Source: Acidobacteriota bacterium (lineage in GTDB: Bacteria; Acidobacteriota; Aminicenantia; JBFLYD01). Taken from it: a stretch of DNA of 52,359 nucleotides. The stretch lies in assembly GCA_040756905.1 (NCBI GenBank), contig JBFLYD010000019.1, positions 1 through 52,359 on the forward strand. The letters are read 5' to 3'. Positions 25,747-32,100 of this stretch are shown piece by piece (the first letter of the stretch is position 1; the number at the start of each line of letters is the position of its first letter). A program made the translations under genes and the position numbers. The notes below the pieces were generated by a model. That model ran no database searches. It saw only the letters and a list, made by a program, of their open reading frames with translations, and was not told the DNA's origin.

Positions 25747-26847
25747 TTATAAAAGTTTTTTCTGAAAGGTTTTCCCAGGATTTTGAATTATGGCTCCTTT
25801 TAATTCAAGGTTTAGAAGGTGTGAGTGAAGTATAAAAACAGGGATTCCTGTTTTAACAGAAATTTCATCTATTGGAGTTGCTTCATCAGACTTTAGAATC
25901 TCAAATATTTTGCTTTCATCCTGAGTTAATTCAATTTCAATTTTTTCTTTTTTTATTAAAAATTGTTCTCTTATTCGATGGGGAAGCTCTTCTACAACAT
26001 CTTCCCAGGTTTCAACCAATTTCGCTCCACTTTTAATTAAAAAATTCGTTCCTCTGCTTAATTCCGAGGTTATATTCCCTGGAACAGCCATAACTTCTCT
26101 TCCCTGATCGAGAGCATACCCTGCTGTTATCAATGAACCACTTCTGATTGAGGCTTCAATCACTACAACTCCATATGAAATTCCGCTTATAGTTCTGTTT
26201 CTCACAGGAAAATTCTGGCTAAATGGGGGAGTTCCCAATGGAAATTCTGAAATAACTACCCCCTTCTTCTCCAATTCAACCATCAGAGATTTATTTTCTT
26301 TAGGATACACAATATCTATTCCACAACCTAAAACACCGATTGTTTTTCCTTTGCCAATCGCAGCCTTATGAGCAATCGAATCGATTCCTCTCGCCAACCC
26401 ACTTACCACAACCAATCCTCTTTCTGCTAAGTCAGACGAAATCCTTTCTGCAACGTTTTTTCCATATGGAGAAAAATTTCTCGTTCCGACTATGGCTATT
26501 GAAGGTATCTTTAATAAATCCGAATCGCCTTTAATGTATAGACATCTTGGAGGGTCCTGGATTTCCCTTAAAAGAGGAGGGAAATTTTCATCATCATATG
26601 AAATAACTCTTGCACCTATTTTTTCTGCATTATAAAGCTCTTCTTCAGCAATTTTAAAAATCTTTCCTGTTAAAATAAGCTCTTGATTTGATTCCTTCAT
26701 ACCAATTTCACTTAATTCTCTTTGGTCCATACTGAATATTTCTTCAGGGGTAATTTCTCTTTCTTTCAATTTTCTTAAAATTGATGAATTGGTAGAAAAT
26801 AATATCTGCAAAGCAACAGAAATTATCTCAGTTCTTTCAAAAATCAT
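25747..26847 (-). CDS. dprA: DNA-processing protein DprA
   Basis: DprA binds incoming single-stranded DNA and loads RecA in natural transformation. An N-terminal helix-hairpin-helix-like region (about 1-60) is followed by the Rossmann DprA/Smf domain: SIAIVGTRNFSPYGKNVAE, VVSGLARGIDSIAHKAAI, IGVLGCGIDIVYPKENKSL, FPVRNRTISGISYGVVVIEA, GSLITAGYALDQGREVMAVP and GTNFLIKSGAKLV. A C-terminal winged helix (about 305-366; ATPIDEISVKTGIPVFILHS) matches the family. Length is normal. It is transcribed away from pgeF; the gap between them carries palindromes and a MITE-like element. Confidence 0.95.
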   Translation of the reverse strand: MIFERTEIISVALQILFSTNSSILRKLKEREITPEEIFSMDQRELSEIGMKESNQELILTGKIFKIAEEELYNAEKIGARVISYDDENFPPLLREIQDPPRCLYIKGDSDLLKIPSIAIVGTRNFSPYGKNVAERISSDLAERGLVVVSGLARGIDSIAHKAAIGKGKTIGVLGCGIDIVYPKENKSLMVELEKKGVVISEFPLGTPPFSQNFPVRNRTISGISYGVVVIEASIRSGSLITAGYALDQGREVMAVPGNITSELSRGTNFLIKSGAKLVETWEDVVEELPHRIREQFLIKKEKIEIELTQDESKIFEILKSDEATPIDEISVKTGIPVFILHSHLLNLELKGAIIQNPGKTFQKKLL

Positions 26848-26882
26848 ATTGAATATTTCTAAATTAAATTCTCAAAAAATAC

Positions 26883-26919
26883 AACCCCCCCTTTATGTTA
26901 GTAACTAATAAAGGGAGGG
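26883..26919. repeat. hairpin between dprA and pgeF
   Basis: CCCCCCCTTTAT and ATAAAGGGAGGG form a 12-base stem with one mismatch, and the loop contains TTAGTAACTAA, itself palindromic. It stands between two divergent genes and so is not a terminator for either. It overlaps the left end of the element at 26915-27034 by a few bases. Confidence 0.55.
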
Positions 26920-27034
26920 TCAGGTTTTCATTATTCTTTATTCAAAATTTAAATCTCTTAATTGATTTCCGATTATATTATTCATAAAATATGTTATACT
27001 AAGCGAAAAATGAATAATGAAGATCTGACCCCTC
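26915..27034. mobile_element. 120-bp MITE-like element that overlaps the pgeF start
   Basis: The ends are GAGGGTCAGGTTTTCATT (26915 onward) and, in reverse complement, GAGGGGTCAGATCTTCATT (27034 backward), both continuing with ATTC. That is 20 matches over 23 positions with one gap. No coding frame fills it. The right arm contains the ATG at 27010 and the first codons of pgeF, and an extended -10 promoter lies just inside it. Confidence 0.65.
26992..27000 (+). promoter_or_regulatory. extended -10 promoter for pgeF
   Basis: TGTTATACT is a TGn-extended -10 with five of six consensus bases. No good -35 lies 16-18 bases upstream, as is usual for extended -10 promoters. Transcription would begin near 27007, only three bases before the ATG at 27010, so the message would be almost leaderless. 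The site lies within the small mobile element. Confidence 0.45.
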
Positions 27035-27735
27035 ATATGAATTGGAAATTTAAAATAATGTACGGGCAGGAATTCCTGGTTTTTTTTGAAATAGATAAAA
27101 ATTTAATTCAGTATGGTTTTTCAACAAAAAGAATAAAACCTGAGGAATTTTTTAAGAAAATCAAAGAATCAAATTTCAGATATTTTACTCTCCATCAGAT
27201 TCATTCGGACAGGATATTCAGAGTTTCTCATAATTCTCTAAATAATTATTATGCAGATGGACTTATTTCAGATGAATCAGGAATATTTCTTTTAATAAAA
27301 ACAGCTGATTGTCTTCCGATTTTTCTACTCGATAAAGATGAGAAATATTTCGGAGCTATTCACTCAGGATGGAAAGGAACTTACAAACAGATTGCAAAAA
27401 AAGCTGTCTTTAAGATGGAAAAAGAATTTGGGATAACACCTGAGAGTTTAATCGCAATGATAGGACCTGGAATTGGCGAATGCTGCTATGAAATAGGAGA
27501 GGAATTGGCAAAAAAATTTTTAAATAAAAATGCATCTGGAGTTAAATTTAAAAACGACAAATTTTATTTAAATCTTCGAGAATTGAACAAAAATCAAATG
27601 ATTGAAATGGGTGTTAAGGAAGAAAATATATATCAATTAGACCTTTGCACTAAATGCAATAAAGATTTATTCTACTCTTACAGAAGAGAAAAGGGAACAA
27701 AAGCAAGAATGTATTCTTTTATCGGGATAAAATAA
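27010..27735 (+). CDS. pgeF: YfiH-family purine nucleoside phosphorylase-like / peptidoglycan editing factor
   Basis: Family motifs are present in order: HQIHSDRIFRV, KTADCLPIFLL, FGAIHSGWKGTYKQIAKKA, IGPGIGECCYEIGEELA and DLCTKCNKDLFYSYRREKGTKARMYSFIG. The His and Cys residues of the zinc site (HSGWKGT; ECCYE) are intact. YfiH proteins were first called laccases; members cleave adenosine or related nucleosides, and E. coli PgeF edits peptidoglycan precursors. In-frame starts lie at 27010, 27037 and 27058, none with a ribosome site. The first is chosen because the promoter ends just before it, and its first nine codons then come from the MITE-like element. The TTG at 26962 is upstream of the promoter. 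Confidence 0.88.
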   Translation: MNNEDLTPHMNWKFKIMYGQEFLVFFEIDKNLIQYGFSTKRIKPEEFFKKIKESNFRYFTLHQIHSDRIFRVSHNSLNNYYADGLISDESGIFLLIKTADCLPIFLLDKDEKYFGAIHSGWKGTYKQIAKKAVFKMEKEFGITPESLIAMIGPGIGECCYEIGEELAKKFLNKNASGVKFKNDKFYLNLRELNKNQMIEMGVKEENIYQLDLCTKCNKDLFYSYRREKGTKARMYSFIGIK

Positions 27736-27766
27736 TTTTTCAATATATAAATGAAAAAACATAGAT

Positions 27767-28255
27767 TCATTCTATGCAACAACTCATCCTGTTAGGTTCA
27801 TGGATGAATGATTGAGCTGCTATTTTTATAGCCTCACTAAAAGTAGGAAAGATATGCACTGTATCAATAATATCCTCTATGGTTAACCCTAATTTAATCG
27901 CTAAAGTTGCCTCATGAATTATCTCAGATGCTAACCTGGAGACAATATGGACGCCTAAAATTTTTTTTGATTCTGGATGAAGAACCATGTAAATTAAACC
28001 TCTTGTATCATCTATTATCTTAGCTTTTGGAATTCTATCCATCTTAACCATCTGGCATAAACAAGTACCAAATATTCTCATAGAATCTTCTTCCTTAATT
28101 CCAACGCTGGCAATCTGTGGTGAAGTAAATATTGCATAAGGAATAATGCTGTAATCCATCTTAGTCTTCGCATTTTTTAATGCATTTTGTGCGGCTATAT
28201 TCCCCTCTTTAAATTCTAAAGCACATAGCTCAATATGGCAATGAAAGTCTAATAT
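27767..28255 (-). pseudogene. merA: C-terminal remnant of mercuric reductase (MerA)
   Basis: This holds only the dimerisation domain of a flavin disulfide oxidoreductase: FTSPQIASVGIKEED, GLIYMVLHPESKKILGVHIV, ASEIIHEATLAIKLGLTIED and HIFPTFSEAIKIAAQSF. It ends in MSCCIE, the vicinal-cysteine tail specific to MerA, which hands Hg(II) to the active site. The frame extends upstream of the first Met (28159) through LEFKEGNIAAQNALKNAKTK, the residues that precede this domain in MerA, to a TAG at 28256-28258. FAD- and NADPH-binding domains are absent. The first residues of the open frame read LDFHCHIE, which is not MerA and recalls a copper-oxidase motif, so a deletion junction is possible. Confidence 0.8.
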
Positions 28256-28647
28256 CTAACAGGGTGAAACTGAAATGGAGAGTTGCTGATCTGAGAGATG
28301 AGAGAGAGGTGGTCTTTGAGTGTTTTTTATAGGGTTTCGGAAATTTAACTTCTTCAAGCTCCGGCCAGAGCGAAAGATTTGGGAAGTAACAGTGACGTAA
28401 CAAGGCTTTACCTCCTTTCTGTTTTTTTCATAGAGTATATTTTATCAAAAGATTGACTATGAGGAAGAAGAAATTGGGGGTGAAGCCAAAAATTAGAGCT
28501 TGAAAACCCGCGTCGCAACTGGGTTTTTAAAGTTGAAAACGCTCTGGTAATAAAGGAGATATTTGATGAACTTCTGTCTCTCATTGAAATCTCTCATATA
28601 AAGTGTGTAATCTTTATCATCTTTTTTTATTTAATCATCAACCAAAA
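28256..28647. other. gene-free stretch between the merA remnant and the NHL gene
   Basis: No credible coding frame. It holds a segment at 28271-28300 (TGAAATGGAGAGTTGCTGAT...) that recurs in diverged form at 32030-32058, and a weak stem AAACCC...GGGTTT near 28505-28535. It looks like debris left by rearrangement next to the truncated merA. Confidence 0.5.
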
Positions 28648-29709
28648 TTATTTCTCAATAAATTTCATTGAATATTTTCTAATATGAGGAAAAGGCTCTG
28701 AAAAAGTTAGATAAATATTTCCTTGGTAATCATTTGCGATAACTGACTCTTTCCAATCTTGATCAACTTCAGCTGATGGAATAGAAAGAAGCCATCTCCC
28801 ATTTTCATCAAAAAAATCGAGATATGAATAGAATTCTTTATTTTTAAAATTAAGATCTCTAATTAAATGAATAATTTTTCCATCCGGAAGAGATATTATA
28901 TCCCAAGTTCCTGATTCAGGGCGTATGATACCCATTTCATCTCTGAAAGGTGGTTTAAAAAAGGGAGCCTTACGAGAAAAACTTAATAGCAATTCGCCGT
29001 TCTCTGAATATTTTCTTATTTCATAAGGGTAAAAAAAACTATAGTAAATGTTTCCATCTTTATCTGAACATAGATTTCCCGTATAACTAGTATAAATTAA
29101 GATATCTTTATTATTTTTTTCGCAAAAGCTACCTTCTAATTCTCCATTAAAAACATTAAATCTATGCACCCAATATTTACTTTTACTTCTTACATCTGTT
29201 ATATATAATTTTCCACTCTTACCAACTATAATATCTCCTGGATAAAAGCGTAAGGTTATAGATTTTTTAAATACCCCTTTTGAATCTAATATTATAATTC
29301 TCGGTGGACTCAAATCTGTAATATATAAATTATTTTGTGAATCTAAAGCGAACCTTCTTGGTTCTGAAAATTCTCCTGGGCCAACCCCTTTAATACCTCC
29401 ATAAGACTGTAAAAATTTTCCATCTTGCGCAAATTTCTGTATTCTATAATTTTTGAAATCAAGAACATAAATGTTGCCATGTTGATCTACCTCAATATCT
29501 GTAATTCCTCCAAAAATGTATTCTTCTTTATCAAAATCGTCTGTGCCAATTTTTAGTAGTAATTTAAACTCTACAGACTTTTTACCTTTCCAAGCTTCGA
29601 CTTTGGAAATAATCAGCTTATCTGAATCTCTTTTTTTAATTTCTTTATTTTTTGATAAGACTAAGGGAAACAACATGATAAGGAAAAATATTAATATTTT
29701 ATATTTCAT
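28648..29709 (-). CDS. exported six-bladed NHL-type propeller protein
   Basis: The start is the ATG at 29709, which opens a signal peptide (KYKILIFFLIMLFPLVLS) and overlaps the upstream redoxin gene by 11 bases. NHL-like repeats follow: GGITDIEVDQHGNIYVLDFKNYRIQKFAQDG, PRRFALDSQNNLYITDLSPPRIIILDSKG, GDIIVGKSGKLYITDV, GNLCSDKDGNIYYSF...IRKYSENGE, TWDIISLPDGKIIHLI and NDYQGNIYLTF. Such 6-bladed propellers are frequent in Aminicenantes and Bacteroidetes, with unknown ligands. Coupling to a membrane redoxin suggests a periplasmic redox or sensing pair. GC is about 23% in a sampled line. Confidence 0.8.
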   Translation of the reverse strand: MKYKILIFFLIMLFPLVLSKNKEIKKRDSDKLIISKVEAWKGKKSVEFKLLLKIGTDDFDKEEYIFGGITDIEVDQHGNIYVLDFKNYRIQKFAQDGKFLQSYGGIKGVGPGEFSEPRRFALDSQNNLYITDLSPPRIIILDSKGVFKKSITLRFYPGDIIVGKSGKLYITDVRSKSKYWVHRFNVFNGELEGSFCEKNNKDILIYTSYTGNLCSDKDGNIYYSFFYPYEIRKYSENGELLLSFSRKAPFFKPPFRDEMGIIRPESGTWDIISLPDGKIIHLIRDLNFKNKEFYSYLDFFDENGRWLLSIPSAEVDQDWKESVIANDYQGNIYLTFSEPFPHIRKYSMKFIEK

Positions 29710-30280
29710 TATAATTTTTCTGCTTTGAATATTCTGAACTAGGGATGCTGACATCTATTATTTTATTTTTACTATCGAGAGTTATCCTTAAGGGAGAGTG
29801 TTTAAATTCCATTTTTTGTCTGATTGAATCAGAAGGGTCGATTAAGATAGGAAACTTAATCCCCCTATTCTTAATAAAAGTAAGCAGACCACTTATATCT
29901 GGACTATTGGAAATCCCCAAAATAAATACTTCATTATCTCCAAATATTCTATCAATTTTTTTCCATAAAATGTATTCTTGAAGACAAGAAGGACAATTAT
30001 CTAAATTAAAAATAATAATAACTTTTAATAAAGCTTTAGAATTATTTAATCTCCAAATTTGACCGTGTAAATCCTCCAAGGTAAAATCTATAAAAGTATC
30101 TCCAATAAAAGATTCCCCATTTAGTTTTTTTGTTGGACCTGCTTTTGATTCAAGTTTATTTCGAATCTTATAATATATTTTGTAATTTTCTTTTATATCT
30201 TTTAAAAGATTAAAACCAAATAAAAGTAGAAATATTAATAGAAAAAAAGTAAAAATCACTTTTATCGTTTCTTTATTCAT
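29699..30280 (-). CDS. membrane-anchored redoxin/TlpA-like thiol protein
   Basis: An N-terminal membrane segment (VIFTFFLLIFLLLFGFNLL, about 8-27) anchors a periplasmic thioredoxin fold: FIGDTFIDFTLEDLHGQIWRL, then IIIFNLDNCPSCLQEY with Cys96 and Cys99, then FILGISNSPDISG, GIKFPILIDPSD and SPLRITLDSKNKIID with the cis-Pro region (HSPLR). The CxxC pair predicts disulfide exchange with periplasmic partners. Its start overlaps a 47-residue membrane ORF upstream (ATGA) and its end overlaps the NHL gene, so the three are one translational unit. It is related to the broken redoxin at 632-1153 but has the membrane anchor that one lacks. Confidence 0.78.
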   Translation of the reverse strand: MNKETIKVIFTFFLLIFLLLFGFNLLKDIKENYKIYYKIRNKLESKAGPTKKLNGESFIGDTFIDFTLEDLHGQIWRLNNSKALLKVIIIFNLDNCPSCLQEYILWKKIDRIFGDNEVFILGISNSPDISGLLTFIKNRGIKFPILIDPSDSIRQKMEFKHSPLRITLDSKNKIIDVSIPSSEYSKQKNYNEI

Positions 30281-30420
30281 AATCCTTTTAGTAGTTCTTT
30301 AATCATATAAATTTTTCTTGTAATTCGAAATTTTTCCCATATAAGATATAGATCTACTAATAAAGCGGAGAAGAAAAGTATAAATAAAACAATCTCTATT
30401 TTCTTGAGTATATTTTTCAT
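30277..30420 (-). CDS. 47-residue single-pass membrane protein upstream of the redoxin gene
   Basis: A short frame from ATG at 30420 to TGA at 30277-30279 encodes MKNILKKIEIVLFILFFSAL, continuing LVDLYLIWEKF and a basic tail. One membrane helix at about 9-27 is flanked by Lys and Arg. The stop overlaps the redoxin ATG by four bases, the usual sign of a coupled pair. The tail (RKIYMIKELL) resembles the juxtamembrane part of the redoxin (YKIYYKIRNKL), so it may be a partner subunit or a decayed duplicate of that anchor. A TAGG lies before the start. No named family. Confidence 0.55.
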   Translation of the reverse strand: MKNILKKIEIVLFILFFSALLVDLYLIWEKFRITRKIYMIKELLKGL

Positions 30421-30476
30421 TTTAAACCTACAAATTTTTTTCTTTTAGTAACCTCATCCTAAGCTCGATGAATTAT

Positions 30477-31802
30477 GATTGTGTCCCCATATTCGTAGAA
30501 ATTTATTATTTGACACATAACCATTATCAATTTAACCATTTATGCCACTCTGTCAAGTACTTTTTTGACAACCGGTGACATCTCACGCCAGCCCGAAATC
30601 CGCCGCATAACAATCTGACCGCTGGCAAAAAGACCATAAAGTAGTACTAACACCGCCTCTTCAGAGGGAAGTAAAGCCTGAGTCTTTACCCGACGTCTGA
30701 ATTCACCATAAATCCGCTCAATAATATTCGTGCTCCGTAAACTCTTCCATTGTTCTTTAGGATAATTAAAGAAAGTTAATAACTCAGTCTGCGCCTCTAA
30801 GAGACTTTTGACCACGCCCGGACATTGCTTCTGCCAACGTTTCTCAAAACGGCTCCAAGCAACTAAAGCCTCTTCTCGATTACCCGCATAAATAATTGCG
30901 TGATAATCTTCCTTAATCGCCTCCTGGGTATGCTTTGGAGCATGGGCAAGCAGATTCCGAAGTTTATGAACCACACAGCGCTGTACTTCAATCTTTGGCC
31001 AAATAGCTTCCACCGCCGCACGCAATCCTTGATTCCCATCAATAATAACTAACTGAGGACGAACTAACCCACGACCATCCAATTCCGCTAATACACCCTC
31101 CCAGGCGTTAGTTGATTCTGCACCCATTAACCATAAACCCAACAAAACTTTTTCACCATCTTCCTTTATGCCAACCGCAGCTAAAACCGGCACTCTGACA
31201 ACGCGACCACCAGCACAAATCGTCACGCCAAAACCATCCAGATAAAAATAGGCAATAATTTCATCCTGTAATGGACGCTTTTGCCAGGCTTCAAATTGTT
31301 CTTTTAACCGACCGACTAACCGACTGATTGTGCTTTTTGATAAAGGCGTGCCTTTTAACAGAGGTCGCAGCGCCTTCATAATACGACGGGTATTGGCACC
31401 ACAGAGATAGAGACCTAAAATTGCATCATCAACGGTCTTGGTCCGACGCTGATAGCGAGGAAGAATTTGGCCACGCCACTCAATGGTTGACCCTGCTTCA
31501 GCAAAAAGCCTTCCCCGAGGAAGCGATAAAGTAGTTTTACCCAAAGAAGTAGAAATTTGTCGGGATTCATAGCCATGACGATACCCCTGACGGCCTTCGG
31601 CACGCTGATAAAAACCAACCCCCAAAGCGACCTCAAGCTCTTCATTTACAATCCGCTCAATAACAATACGTACTTCCCGACGAATAGCCTCGGTAAGCGG
31701 ACCTTCCTCAAAGATAACCGTTCCTTTATCAAATTTCATATACTATGCTCCTTTCACTCTAATTATAGCCATTTAAATTTCCACGACAAGTGGGACACAA
31801 CC
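30477..31802. mobile_element. IS256-family insertion sequence, complete, with target duplication
   Basis: The ends are GATTGTGTCCCC at 30477 and, in reverse complement, GGTTGTGTCCCA at 31802; homology continues inward through CGT(A/G)GAAATTTA. The direct repeat TGAATTAT flanks it (30469-30476 and 31803-31810), an 8-bp target duplication as IS256 elements make. It is 1326 bp long with one full transposase gene and GC well above its neighbours, all signs of a recent arrival. It separates the small-membrane/redoxin/NHL operon from whatever lay upstream of it. Confidence 0.92.
30540..31739 (-). CDS. IS256/Mutator-type DDE transposase
   Basis: A complete 399-residue transposase. Family landmarks are the zinc-free N-terminus (GVGFYQRAEGRQGYRHGYESR), ILPRYQRRTKTVDDAILGLYLCG, and the first Asp in IAYFYLDGFGVTI. 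The second Asp is in PQLVIIDGNQGLRAAV followed by VQRCVVHKLRNLLA (the C/DxxxH signature). The last Glu is in LRSTNIIERIYGEFRRRVKT. No frameshift or stop is present, so it is probably active. It fills the element at 30477-31802 and leaves 60 bases on each side for the inverted repeats. Confidence 0.95.
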   Translation of the reverse strand: MKFDKGTVIFEEGPLTEAIRREVRIVIERIVNEELEVALGVGFYQRAEGRQGYRHGYESRQISTSLGKTTLSLPRGRLFAEAGSTIEWRGQILPRYQRRTKTVDDAILGLYLCGANTRRIMKALRPLLKGTPLSKSTISRLVGRLKEQFEAWQKRPLQDEIIAYFYLDGFGVTICAGGRVVRVPVLAAVGIKEDGEKVLLGLWLMGAESTNAWEGVLAELDGRGLVRPQLVIIDGNQGLRAAVEAIWPKIEVQRCVVHKLRNLLAHAPKHTQEAIKEDYHAIIYAGNREEALVAWSRFEKRWQKQCPGVVKSLLEAQTELLTFFNYPKEQWKSLRSTNIIERIYGEFRRRVKTQALLPSEEAVLVLLYGLFASGQIVMRRISGWREMSPVVKKVLDRVA

Positions 31803-31818
31803 TGAATTATTGCTTTAA

Positions 31819-31938
31819 TTATGATCCTTCTTTTAATCCTGAAGGAATTTGTGGGATAGGAATTTCTTTTTTTGATAACAGATAACATCGATTCTCTGCA
31901 TTTTTTGTCCGAGTTTCACTTCCTGAGACCCTGGGAAT
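31819..31938 (-). pseudogene. possible C-terminal fragment of an unknown protein
   Basis: A 39-codon frame without a start codon ends at TAA 31819-31821 and reads SETRTKNAENRCYLLSKK followed by EIPIPQIPSGLKEGS. The composition looks protein-like and a stop bounds it upstream. Before the IS256 insertion this tail would have stood about 90 bases upstream of the 47-residue membrane ORF. It may be the end of a gene once at the head of that operon. Chance is possible. Confidence 0.3.
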
Positions 31939-32029
31939 TTATATCATGGTAAAAAAATGACTGTCAAGTTTTGGGAAAAAAGGAAAGGATGAGAAAAGAG
32001 AAAGAAAACCTCTATAGACTATCCCCCTA

Positions 32030-32092
32030 TGAAATGAGAAATTGCTGATTATGAGAAGACGCCTAAAATTTTTTTGATTCTGGATGGAGAAC
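32030..32092. repeat. short echoes of the merA-remnant region
   Basis: GACGCCTAAAATTTTTTTGA at 32058 onward repeats the merA remnant at 27950-27985 with one fewer T and one substitution over about 36 bases. The preceding 28 bases (from TGAAATGAGAAATTGCTGAT) match 28271-28300 with several changes. The piece cannot code for MerA. It shows that copies of the same sequence border both sides of the 28.3-32.0 kb segment. Confidence 0.6.
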
Positions 32093-32100
32093 TGGAAGGC

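Noticed and set aside
26883-26919. CCCTTTAT/ATAAAGGG hairpin as an intrinsic terminator
   Set aside because: It lies between two divergent starts, so no transcript needs to end there.
28505-28535. AAACCC...GGGTTTTT as a terminator
   Set aside because: The stem is only six pairs and no gene ends just before it on the forward strand.
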